A DNA stretch of 64,000 bases, taken from NCBI RefSeq assembly GCF_030936135.1, contig NC_082600.1:27535943-27599942 (forward strand), in the 5' to 3' direction. The DNA is from Gavia stellata. Taxonomy: Eukaryota > Chordata > Aves > Gaviiformes > Gaviidae. The translations under genes and the position numbers were made by a program. Below the pieces are notes generated by a model. It did no database searches. It was not told where the DNA came from and was given only the letters and a program-made list of their open reading frames with translations. Of the stretch, positions 1 to 10,827 are shown piece by piece (position 1 is the first letter of the stretch; every line of letters begins with the position of its first letter).

Positions 1-1768
1 CCTGACATCCCATGTTTTTTCTTGGAAAGCTGCACCTAGCCTCCAATTCATTCATCATACTTGTATTGACGCGAGAAATTGTAACATGCTCAGTAAAGAA
101 CTGTCAAAACTATATAAACTGGAGTAGTCAGTGGGAGAAATAATTTCATTCTAATAAAAGTTTCTTTAATTGCCTGTCAGTCTTTACCTTTTCTTCAAAA
201 AACCTCGTCTCCAATCTCACAACCACTTCCTGATGTCTCCTGTTTGAACTCTCCATACTCTCTTTTAATTATGATAAAAAATTGAATTTCTTTAATAATG
301 GCATTTTATTTCAGCGATGTAACTAAAAGTGTGGATGTAGTCTTCAAGAAGGAATTTGGTAGTCTTTCCTGGCACTACCCACAGTCTTCATCAAATTTTT
401 ACACCATCTATAAAATGCACTTAGCCTTCTGACTTGTATTATTGCTTTGCTTCCCCTCCGTAGTTCACCTGTGCCCATATTTTCACATCCCTGACAGTCA
501 TTCACACACACCCTGTCACTCTGTTTAATGCTCAGTTTTAGAAATCTGCTTTGTCTATTCATTCAGTCATCAAGATCAGTCAAAGTCCAATGCCTCAAGC
601 GTTTTTTGAAAAATGCCTGACTAACTTGCATTTAATATCTTAGCTTAAAAGCAGCTATATATTAATAATCTAAATGCTGTTGACCAATCATTTGTCTCCA
701 TGGAAAGCATTTGGTGTTGTTTCTACACCCCTTCTTGTGGCTGAAAAAAATGCCAGTAGAGCTGAGTCAGCAAGGCGCTTGAATTGCTCGAGGCACTTTT
801 TTCATGTCATCAGTCAGCTGGAATACTTTTTTATCCCAGGCTGAAATGTTTTACAGCCAATACTACTATTTAATACTTGTATTATAGCTCTAAAGTATCT
901 CTGATTAGGTCATGTGCTGTATAAGTGCTTAGTGAAAGGCAGTCCCTAGTTTTATATTTTAAATGGCTTAAGTGGTTGAAAAGACGATACGATACTAGCA
1001 TTCACATCCTAACAGAGCTGACTAGTGAGAAATCAGACTTATACTGCTTATAGTCAATTGCTAGCTCCTCCATACATATCTTTGAAGTGTGTACTAGATG
1101 CTCTACTCCATCCACATATATGTTTGTATGATTCCACGTTACTATGTAAAAATCCAGAAACAACCCTACAGCACTGAACCATTACAGAAGTGAGTTCTGG
1201 CTACAGAACTTGCATTTTATCAACCTAGTGCTTTTCCTCACTCTCTGTAAACTGCCAAGAAAACAATCCAGTAAATTGGCAATGTCTGTTCTCCTCCACT
1301 CCCAAACTCTATGCTGCCATGCAGACAGAAAAGTTGTTTTTTAAATAAATATTGCAAACGTGTATTTATGACAAACTTACGTCTTCCAGCTGTTTCTCCA
1401 TAGCTGCTTTCTCCCTGTGGAACTCCTTTATTAATTTCAGTTCTAATAGAATTTGGCCAATTTCTCCAACTTTTTTCTGAAATTTCTTTTCCAGTTATTT
1501 TATTTGTTGGGCATAATAGTCTGCCTGCAAATCAGAAATTCTCAATAAGAAGAAAGCAAAATGAGAGAAACCAATCATGAAATATTGTAACATCAAACAC
1601 AGAGCACACAGAACTGAATGTCTGAAATTATACCAAGCTGCAGTGTTTTAAAAAACACAAGGAATTCATCATTAGAAGAAATGCTGCAAACTCAGCAGAA
1701 GCTACCCTCCAGTTAAGTAACAAGTCTAGAAGTGAATAGTAAGTTTAAAGCAACATCCATAATATCAT

Positions 1769-2850
1769 TGTATTGGGTTTGGGTGGCAAGGTTTTGGTAG
1801 CAGGGGGGCTACAGGGGTGGCTTCTGTGAGACGCTCCTAGAAGCTTCCCCTATGTCCAACAGAGCCAATGCCAGCTGGCTCCAAAACAGACCCGCCGCTG
1901 GCCAAGGCCGAGCCAATCAGTGACAGTGGTAGCACCTCTGCGATAGACTATTTAAGAAAGGGGAAAAACAACTGTGCAACTGCAGCCGGAGAGAGGAGTG
2001 AGAATATGTGAGAGAAACCCCTCTGCAGACACCAAGGTCAGTGAAGAAGGAGGGGGAGGAGGTGCTCCAGGTGCCAGAGCAGAGATTCCCCTGCAGCCCG
2101 TGGTGCAGACCATGGTGAGGCAGGCTGTGCCCCTGCAGCCCATGGAGGTTAATGGTGGAGCAGATATCCACCTGCAGCCCGTGAGGGACCCCACACTGGA
2201 GCAGGTGGATGCACCTGAAGGAGGCTGTGACCCTGTGGGAAGCCTGTGCTGGAGAAGGCTCCTGGCAGGACCTGTGGCCCTAAGGAGAGAGGAGCCCATG
2301 CTGGAGCAGGTTTGCTGGCAGGACTTGTGACCCCACAGGGGACCCACACTGGAGCAGTCTGTTCCTGAAGGACTGCACCTTGGGGAAGGGACCCACGCTG
2401 GAGCAGTTCATGAAGAACTGCAGCCTGTGGGAGGGGCTCCATGCTGGAGAGGGGAAGAACACGAGGAGGAAGGAGCAGCAGAGGCAACTGTGATGAACTG
2501 ACTGCAATCCCCATTCCTGGTCCCTCTGCACCACTCAGGGGGAGGAGGTAGAGAAATCAGGAGTGAAGTTGAGCCCAGGAAGAAGAGGCAGGTAGGGGGA
2601 AGATGTTTTAAGATTTGGTTTTATTTCTCGTTATCCTACTCTGATTTGATTGGTAATAAATTAAATTTCCCTGAGTCGACTCTGTTTTGCCCGACAGTAA
2701 TTGCTGAGTGATCTCCCTGTCCGTATCTTGACCCACAAGCCTTTTGTCATATTTTTTTCTCCCCCTGTCCAGCTGAGGAGGTAGAGTGATAGAGCAATAA
2801 AGTGGCTTGGTGGTGGGCACCTGGTGTCCAGCCAAAGTTGACCCAGCACA
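1769..2850 (+). mobile_element. Solo LTR of an avian endogenous retrovirus (ERVL-like)
   Basis: A block of about 1.08 kb begins TG and ends CA. It has a GC-rich body of imperfect repeats of the type 'ccacgctggagcag', followed by an AT-rich tail with AATAAA and ATTAAA near 2650-2665. I recognise this layout from a common LTR family of neoavian genomes. No internal retroviral genes flank it, so it is a solo LTR fossil. It lies in the BBOF1 intron between exons 3 and 2, antisense to the gene. I could not see a clear target-site duplication. Age is not measurable here; it looks moderately diverged. Confidence 0.72.
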
Positions 2851-3151
2851 TCTATAATCTAGAGACTTTTCTGCTCTTTATAATCTGAGGGTGAGAGGAA
2901 GTTCCTTGTGGAGCCTACTTGATGGGAGATAACTCTCTTAAAGTGCAGATGACCACAGTTCTGTGTTTCTTATTGAAGCCAGATTAAAAAATAATATTTT
3001 TTTCAGTTCTTTTTAAGAATTCTTGGTTCAACAGTAATGAATGAAGGAGAACTGTAAAAGAATTCAAAGCAGTTATTTTTTATCTCAGTAAAAACAGAAC
3101 ATGTTTTTGCTGTGCCTCTGGCCTCACCGTTACCGAGCTGGTTCCTAATAC

Positions 3152-3190
3152 TATTTCAGATGCTGTAAAATATTCCTACTATCTGAAATA
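3152..3190. repeat. Inverted repeat, 10-bp perfect arms
   Basis: TATTTCAGAT at 3152-3161 is the exact reverse complement of ATCTGAAATA at 3181-3190, with a 19-base spacer. It lies in the BBOF1 intron just downstream (in gene orientation) of exon 2. The function is unknown and chance is possible in AT-rich DNA. Confidence 0.5.
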
Positions 3191-4958
3191 ATACTACAGA
3201 GTCATGGGATAACTCCCATGTCACCATTGGGTTTTTTTCAAGTTCTTTCTTCATACAATATTTTAGCATCGAAACCTGTAACAGTTAATTGCCCTCACTT
3301 GTTCCTCATACTAAAATCAGAACGACTTTTCAGCCTGCTCAGAAGATCCCACTGCTCTGAGGACAAAGAGAAAAGTTCATTCACCATCTGCTTCTTCTCT
3401 TCTTGCGCTTGCTGTTTCAGATCAATCAGGTCCTGCTTCAGTTTCTCAATCTGTGAAAAGGGAAATCAAGAAACAATAACTGTGAGGGGGGAAAAAAGTA
3501 TCTTTGCTGTGTTCTTCTCTTCAAATTTAATTATAAGATACAGAAAGAGGGGAAAGGTCCCTCATTTGCAGCATTCAGGTCAATTAAACCATGCTTAAAA
3601 CTGTTTGACTTGTGTTAAGCATAGAAAATAATATAACTGTAAACTATAAAAAGCCACATATATTAGATACAAACAGATCTGTGACTCTACTGAAGAATTA
3701 AACTATGTGGACAGAGGGTTTTCTTCCTTACTGTTTTGGATAGTGGTGTAGTGTTAGAGAAGCAGTTTAGAAAAGGAGAAAAAAGACAGATACAGAAAAA
3801 AACAGGCAGCTGGGAAAAGGTCTGAGAAAGATTTTCTATACTGGACAGGCTAAAAGAAAACAGTGGGATGTTAACAAGAAAATTGTCTCCTACCATTTGA
3901 CCTCACCAATGTTCTGGGGATCAGAGTTTGTATCATCTTATTCAATAAACAGGATGTTAATTTAATTTTAGTTTCCATTTTCAGTTTCTTTTTCTAACTG
4001 AAAATGGGGTTTGCTTGGTACTTGAGTTTAGAAAAGTAGGAATAGGACTAACGTGCCATAATCTGCAATAGAGGAAACGGAAACTACAGTGTAGGGCTTC
4101 TTTTTCTTCGTTGTACTCTGAGTAGAGTTTGGCTCCATTTTCTCTAAAACCTTATCCAGGTAGCTAAAACCAGCGGATCCCCCCGTAGCTTTCTCTCTTT
4201 CCAAGCTCAACAAACGCTTCAGCCTCTTCTTGTACATCATGTGCTGAAGCCCCCGACCATTTCGGTGCCCCTCCCCTGAATTCGTTCCGGTATATTGCTC
4301 TCTCCCTTGTGCTGAGGGGGAGCAGAACTGGAGGCGGTGTTCCCGTGTGAGGGAGCAGGTCCCAGGCAGGGAGGGCACCACGGGCAAGGGCTCCCCCTCG
4401 CAGCCCGGCCCGCCAAGAGCCTCCCCGCCGCAAGGGCGCACTGCTGCCTCACGCTCACCAGGCCCCCCGCACGGCTGCCTGTCACGGCGGCGGGACGGGC
4501 GCTGGTTGCAGGGAGGTAACGCCCTCTCGCCTGCGCCCGTCTTTGGCCACAGGCACGAAACACGTTATGTGTTTTGCTACAGGTGGCTGCACAGCGGGAA
4601 GCTGTACCTGGAGGCCGGGGGAGAGGGGCCTGCCCGGCTGCGCGCACACCTCCTCCGCCCTCTCCTGGCCTTGCTTCGTGAGGAAGGCCGTCACGGCCGC
4701 CGCCTCCCTGTCCGCGTCCTGCTGCCGCCACAGCAGCTCCGCCTTGCTCCCGGCCAGCCGGCGGGTGGCTTCGCGGTACTCGGCCCGGGACGCCTCGGTC
4801 ACCGCCAGCCGAGCCTCCCATAGCGCCGCGTCGACCTCGTCCCGGTTCTCCTCAGACACCCGGGCCGCCTGCCCCGCTGCCATCGGCCTGCGGGAGCGGG
4901 AGGAGCCGCTGCGGCACAGCGACGGACGCCCGCCCGCCGTGACCCTCGCCGCCGCCGC

Positions 4959-4972
4959 GTCTCCAGGGCAAC
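4959..4972. promoter_or_regulatory. X-box (RFX site) GTCTCCAGGGCAAC
   Basis: The 14-mer fits the RFX palindrome layout of two half sites separated by two bases. It lies 76 bp upstream of the BBOF1 start codon, the usual position for X-boxes in cilia genes. RFX binding is inferred from the motif. Confidence 0.6.
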
Positions 4973-5105
4973 CCGCCCCGTCCGTTACGGCGGAGGCCCC
5001 GCCCCGTTCCCTGGGTTACCGGCCGCCGCGTCGCCTGTCCGCCTGGTGCGTCGCCTTTCTCGGGACAGCCCCGCGCCCGCCGCAGCGAGAAGTGCGCGGC
5101 GGCCT

Positions 5106-5119
5106 GTTCCCATGGAAAC
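5106..5119. promoter_or_regulatory. X-box (RFX site) GTTCCCATGGAAAC
   Basis: This is close to the canonical RFX palindrome GTTGCCATGGNAAC with a central CATGG. It lies between the two divergent genes, about 100 bp before the ENTPD5 leader exon. Confidence 0.65.
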
Positions 5120-5149
5120 CGGACGGCGCCGTCCCGCGACGCGCAGCTC

Positions 5150-5232
5150 ACGCGACCGGCGCGTCACGCGGGCGCGCTGACGTGACACGCAGGACCGGCG
5201 AGATGTGGCGCCGCCAGTGCTCCGAGCGACCG
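5150..5232 (+). other. ENTPD5: ENTPD5 untranslated first exon (start approximate)
   Basis: The donor is CCG|GTGAGC, with the last exon base at 5232. It lies in the CpG-rich promoter and no ENTPD5 coding sequence precedes 10828, so a leader exon is required. The 5' limit is a guess. It contains an ATG at 5203 that would open a short upstream ORF running into the next exon. Confidence 0.5.
5178..5185 (+). promoter_or_regulatory. CRE/ATF-like site TGACGTGA
   Basis: A seven-of-eight match to the palindromic CRE TGACGTCA, placed just before or within the ENTPD5 leader exon. ATF/CREB control is only an inference. Confidence 0.4.
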
Positions 5233-8200
5233 GTGAGCGGCGGGGGCGGGGGGGAGGTGCGTGACAGCGCCGCGCTGCCATGGAAACTGCGCTCCTTCCC
5301 GGCGCCCCGCCCGCCGCCCTGTGCGAACGGCGCCGGGGTCCGGAGCGCGGGGGCTGCCGGAGGCCCGCTCGGGGCTGCCGGCGTCCTGCCGGGCGCGGCA
5401 GAGGAGCGGGCAGAGAGCCGCTGCGAGGCAGGGCGAACCACACCGCCCCCCCCCCCGCGGCCCGTGCCCGTTCCCGGCGCGCCGGAAGGGAGCTCCGCTG
5501 GGGAGTGACGCGGGGCGGGCGTCGGGGAGCGGCGTGAGACCCTCGAAAGCCGAGAAGTCGGCGGCGTTTCCGTTACTTCCCGCGGCGCTGCCGCCTGGGG
5601 CGCGCAGAAGGACGCGCTATCTTGATCGAGTATCAACTGTGGGCGGACTTTGAGGAAGAAATAAGTATTTCTGCGGGTGTTTCTGCCCGGTATTATCGGT
5701 GCCGGCTTCGGGCAGAGAGCCGCGGGATCCCGAGGGCTGTGCTCGCCGCCGCCGCCGGCGGGGTACAGGGAGGAGCCGCGGGGACCTTTGCTTGGGGCGA
5801 GAAAATGAAGGTAGGGGAATTTTTTCAGGCGTGTTCAGTGTAAGGGTTTAGGTTGCAGCTGTTTGGCGTGGAGAAAGGAAGAATGCTTTGGCGCTGAGGT
5901 GTACAAAAGTTACCGGGTCTGCAGCGCTCACGATACTCGATTCGGAAAAGGGGTGTCAGGGTGCCCGTCTCCAGATCACTCTTGGTGAAGCTCTGGCGCA
6001 TGAATGCTTTCAAGGCACGCAGCTAGCAGCGTCCTGCTGAAATTTGCACGGGGGTTCTCCCCAGGCTTAGATTGAAGCAAAAGCCCTCTGCACCCAAAAT
6101 CTGTTTTCTAAGAATACCGGTTGGTCCAATAAAAGATGTTATTTACAGCCCCTGTGGGTGTACAGTTACAAAGTTGTGAGGGGACGCTCGCTGACACACT
6201 GCAGGAGGGTGAGGCTAACACAGCGCTCTCTTGGAAAGCTGCCTTGGTCTAATTAAATAGGAGAATTGAAAACCCACTTGGCCAGAAACGAGAATAAATA
6301 AATAATATGTGTTTGGAGCCTCAGTACAGGAAAAGGAAGATTAGAACTGCCGATAACGCATGTTTGTGAGTTGGTTCTATTTTTTCCTAACGTTTAAAGC
6401 TCTAGATCCAGAATTTTACCCCAAATGTATGTGTGCAAAGAAAACTGTGCCGTTATCTTTATGGAGATGCAGGGAAATTCTGCCAATTAATTCAGTTATT
6501 CTTTCTGTTGTGATTTTTAAACTGTGTACTTTTAAGAAGCTTACATTTTTGTCAAAACAATCTAAGAAAGCGATTTTTTTACTAGATAAAAGTCAGTCCC
6601 AAAAAAATGTAATGACTTTTTTTTTCTGTTAAAAAAAAAAGGTTAAAATGTATTTGTCTAGTTATGAGTGTTAAGTGTAAAAGCTGCTCATCTGGGAAAT
6701 AGATATTGTTACTGTAAGAGCTGCTCATGTGGAAAACAGATTTTGTTACTGTTTTAATGCAGAAAATAGACCTTCCATTCTGAATGATTTTTGGTGTGCT
6801 TGAGCAATAAATAACAATATGAATTGCATTACATGATTTGTCTATTTTGTTTCCTAAAATATTTGCCTAAATATATCCTAAATATTTCTAATTATTTTCT
6901 AATATTTTTCTTTATATCCAAATATATCCCAATACTATTTTAGGAAACAGAAGGGAAATTCTTGTGTATCTCAGGTACACTGCTTTTCCTTCCCCTCAGA
7001 TGAGACAGACTCCTTTTTACAGGGAGATGCTCCTGTTGCTGTGTTTGGGGTTTTGCATGTTCTTTTGCCAGAAATAGTCAATAATGTGGGTGAGGCTTTC
7101 TTGTCTTGAAAAGTACCAGTGTTTCTGTGTATGGCAAACTCTTAAGTAAGGTTGTGTTTTGCTGTCTTAAGGTTTCTTATTATTATTCTGGCATTGGTTT
7201 TACTTTTGTTGTTTAAGGAGAGTTTTTTTGGGATTTTTTATTTGAGGTTTTTTTTTTGCTTCCTATTGAATCTTTCAGTCTTGGCAGTCTATGCAGCCTC
7301 TCACTATTTTTGGATCATACAGTCTGTGTAGCTCCCAAATCTTTATATTGGATGTGCTTCAAATTTTTGGCTCAGTATCTAAAATCTGCCTTATACAGAT
7401 GATATTTACATGTGTTTCTCTGTGTTGGGGAAATGAGTGTTCTACCTTGTGTCACTGGATTCAGGCCAGCGCTGCTGAGGTCAACTGTAAAGTTTGTGTA
7501 AATGTTTTACTAACTTGTTGAACTCAGTTAACTTTCAACTTCTTGAAATTCATCCCGTGTAATTATCTGAGCATGTTTCACTGCTCATATTGAGCAATGA
7601 TAAACTCAAATTTGAATAAAGCAACTCGACTGATGTTTTATGTGCCTCCATGACCTTATAATTTGCCTGATACATAGTCCAGTCCTACTAGCTGAAAGCA
7701 AAGGTGAAGAAAAGAAGTGGAGGCGCAGTGTCTCTTGTCACAGTGCTCCAAAGTGGTTTTCGTTAGGAATCTCTGGAGCGCAACAGCTGTTGCTTCCATC
7801 CTGCTTCAGGTGTGTGCCTAACATATTCACGATTGATGTTGATTATTACTGCTCATTAATAAAGGCAGTAACTGGAGCCTACTGATGATGATCTGTGTGT
7901 TTTACCTGCTGAAGTGCTTGCTTATATTAATGAACTTGTGCTTATATTACTGTTACCCTATTTTCTCCTTTTTGTTTGTTGTTCTTTTTATCCATCCTGT
8001 TGTATTCTGATAGCAGCTAGGATTTTAAGTTGTTTGAGAGGAGCTCTTTCGGAAATAATATTTTTCCTTCTCAGTAACTAATGTCTACCTCTACCCTGAT
8101 TTTTTTTTCTCAATTCTTTATTCTGACCCTCTCGTTCCAAATTCCTCTTCCGTTGCCATTTCTGTTATGCTCGGCCAATTTCCCTCTCTTGTCTCTGATT

Positions 8201-10766
8201 TCTTACTCTCATCTATTTTTATGCTTCTTGCGGACGCTTTTTTGCTAGTGCACTTGGTTAAATGGTCTGCATCACTCATCGAGGAGGCTTAATGTGCTTT
8301 TCTCATCCTTAACGAGAAAAATAAAATCCCATGTTTTATTTTTTTTGTCCTTATGAGGAAAAAGGTGGAAAGGAAAAAAAAAAAACCCTCAGAGGAGAAG
8401 TAGAGAACAGAAAGTGTGAAATTGTGTTGGATATCTGAGAAGGGATAGAGAAGTTTAGTGAGGGAGTGTTTCATGAGAGGTTAAGGCTCATCCACTAGTA
8501 GATCTGGCAAGAAAAGTATGTGTTAGTGATGGCAGTTGCTCAGGTATTTTCGGATCATTGGAGATTCTGAGGCTTGCGTAATTGTCGCATGAGCTGTTTG
8601 TAATAGGACTCTGGAGTTTGTTCTTAAGGCAGGTGCTTGGGTTGTATTTGTGATTGTTCGGTAAGCAAAACATTACATGAGACTAACAAGACCTCTTCTG
8701 ACCAGCTGGAAGGTAGTACTCATTAATGTGGCTTATGTTCTGTTAAAACAGCACACCTTGGATTTTCAGTAGACCTCCTTGCTGTGATGAAGCAAACATG
8801 GGTAATGCCAGCTGCATCTTAGTACAAATCCATAGCTGTGAAGCTGCCAAGCAGCTCAGCGCTTTTCATGAACTCTGTTCAGGATAGGACTTAAGTTGTT
8901 GCAGGTTAGAACTAAGTTTTTGCTCATTTCCACATAAAATGCAAGTGTTTTAGAAACTATGACAGTTGGAGTTGTTCTGTCATGGAGGGTAGCCAGGGCT
9001 ATTGCCCGTTGGTGGAATTGTAGTCACTTCTTCCTCTTCTCAGAGTGTGCTTCTAAGGCAGGGTGGGTCAAGAGCTTGTGCTTCTGCCTGCTGTACTCTG
9101 CGTTTGCTAGGAATGGGAGGATACAAATAAAGGTCACAGAAGACAGGCAAGGTTACCCTTCTGCAGTGGGCTGTGCGTTTTGTTTGCCCTAGAGACAGCT
9201 GAACACTTCAGTGAGTTAGAGAGGCACTCGAGGAATGACCCAATGTGATGTCGTTTACTGAGAATGGGTAAAAGTTAATCTCACTTTGCTGTAACTGGGG
9301 ACAAAGGTGAAGGATGGAAATAATAAGTCGTACAAGGGCTAAATCTGGGTGGATTTAGCTAAAAGGTGGTGGAGGATAAGTGAGTTCTTTGGGCATGGGA
9401 GAAAGGTGTGTGGAAATAGAGGTTGTGTCAGGTTCGCATAGAAAGAAAAGGAGAGAGGTTAGGATTAGAAATGAATAAATAAAGATTTTGCAAGAATCAG
9501 CATAGTGGGGCTGAACAGGCTGCTAAAAGACAATCAAATATAAGGGCTAGAGGTAGGTGAGGGTCTCTGGCAGAGCAGATGAACAGGTGTATGAAGTAGA
9601 GCATTCGGTGCTGTGGGCAGATGGATCTGTTACCAAGTGTCTGGAGAATGATAAGAAGCTGTTTGCACCTTCCATGTGCTGAGTGTTCTGTGTGCATATC
9701 AATGCAGGCAATACTGCATATGGTGGGGCATCTGGCCACATGCTCTTTTCCGCTGTTAAAATGCAAATAACAAAGACAGCTATATATTATCCTCCTTTTT
9801 ACCTGGGCGCCTAATGAACCCTATCATTTCTGTGCCCGTATTTTTCCTTTATTAGCATTTCTTAGGAAAATTGTATGCAAAGAGATACGTGTTAACAGAG
9901 AGGAGGTGTAGTGGTATCTTGATATCCAATACTGCATCACAACTCTGGGGCCTTGGCTTATAGAAGCTGTTAGAAGCTGTGTAAGCAACCTGGGTGTTCA
10001 AGACAACTGGTCTAGATGTGTGAGTGTGGTGGGGTTTTGTTGAGTTGTTTTGTAATTCTGAAAATGAAAACTGTGTCAGGAGAAAATGATGAAAAACCAA
10101 AATGAAGACAGAAGGGAAAAGTATGAAAAATACTGAGAGGCAGAGCCCAGGTGCACCTTACAGTTCACTCCCTCTTGTGCAGCACAGGCTTTTCTTGAGG
10201 ATGAGAATGCTGCTGGAAGGATATGCCTTCACTCTCTCTGTGCGCTAATGTCTCCCAGCAGCTGTTCTTAGCCCGAAATGAAATTCTCTTTGTTTGTGAC
10301 TCTGAATAACACTTGTGTTCTGCCACAGCATCTCAAGTGTGTAAATGTTAGGGCAAAGCAGTTATGCCCTGAGCTCCCTTTTGGTGATGCTTCTTTTCAC
10401 TTAACATTTGGGCTTTTTGGAGGTTCTGGGGACTCTAAATGTTGAGAACCTTCAAGCCAAATGAGAGAAAAAAAAATTATCTAAATAAAGTCAAAACTAG
10501 AAATAGTGGGAAGCAAACTACTTTAACTCTCCTGCACTGGGGAAATGGATAAACGTTTACTCTGAAAGCAAATCACTTAGATGCAGCTGTAGCACTAAGT
10601 GCAGTAAATCACATCTTTTGGATGAGGTGTTGAAAAGCATCTAAAGGGCAGAATATACGTGTACAGACTGATTTTTTTTTTTTTTTAAGGTTTTTATTTT
10701 TCCTACAGACTTTTTAAGGAGAGGGCTCTTGGTAACTTCTGTTTCTGCTTGTTTTTTTCTCTACAG
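5233..10766 (+). other. ENTPD5 intron 1, no gene seen
   Basis: After the CpG-rich shoulder this is AT-rich unique-looking DNA with several poly-T runs (for example around 8100 and 10671-10687). I find no exon-like conserved peptide, RNA gene or recognisable repeat in it. Confidence 0.5.
5274..5287. promoter_or_regulatory. X-box-like site GCTGCCATGGAAAC
   Basis: It has the same CCATGGAAAC core as the site at 5106-5119, with a weaker left half. It lies in the first intron of ENTPD5, 41 bp after the donor. Confidence 0.5.
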
Positions 10767-10827
10767 GACCTACTGCAGCTCTGTGATTGCTGATCCATGC
10801 TTGACTGCCTCAAGGGGTTTTAGCAAG
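10767..10827 (+). other. ENTPD5: ENTPD5 exon 2, 5' untranslated part
   Basis: The acceptor is a strong pyrimidine tract ending CTACAG at 10766. The leader contains a complete eight-codon upstream ORF (ATG 10797, TAG 10821-10823) ending four bases before the ENTPD5 start. It also contains the probable end of a second upstream ORF (TGA 10791-10793). Confidence 0.6.

Larger units (their letters stand above)
188..4883 (-). pseudogene. BBOF1: BBOF1 (basal body orientation factor 1), 5' part, probably decaying
   Basis: Four exons align in order with the N-terminal coiled coil of vertebrate BBOF1/CCDC176, a basal-body protein of motile cilia: 4650-4883 (start ATG at 4883; contains ALWEARLAVTEASRAEYRE), 3385-3450 (IEKLKQDLIDLKQQAQEEKKQM), 1381-1524 and 188-268 (contains RRHQEVVVRLETRFFEEK). 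All exons join in phase 0, and every donor is GT. Two lesions are visible. Exon 3 has an in-frame TAA at 1495-1497, where the family has an acidic residue in QINELE. The base pair just before exon 4 (269-270) reads AA on the coding strand instead of the acceptor AG. A later AG, nine bases into the exon, would keep frame but lose three codons, and it would not bypass the stop. The remaining exons lie beyond the left edge. Identity is fairly sure; loss of function is inferred and could be an assembly or allele effect. The basic N-terminal leader of mammalian BBOF1 is absent here. Confidence 0.72.
4300..5830. promoter_or_regulatory. CpG-rich bidirectional promoter of BBOF1 and ENTPD5
   Basis: GC content and CpG density rise sharply between AT-rich flanks. 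The interval contains BBOF1 exon 1 (minus) and the untranslated first exon of ENTPD5 (plus), about 270-350 bp apart, so both genes probably start here. It contains three RFX-type X-boxes (annotated separately) and a CRE-like TGACGTGA at 5178-5185. Exact transcription starts cannot be set from sequence alone. Confidence 0.8.

Noticed and set aside
1917-2849. Several open frames of 60-130 codons on both strands
   Set aside because: They fall inside the LTR and reflect its short internal repeats, not a gene.
4543-5508. Long plus-strand open frame of 321 codons and several overlapping frames on both strands
   Set aside because: It lies in the CpG island where stops are rare. Composition is Arg/Pro/Ala biased with no family resemblance, and it overlaps BBOF1 exon 1 antisense and the ENTPD5 leader.
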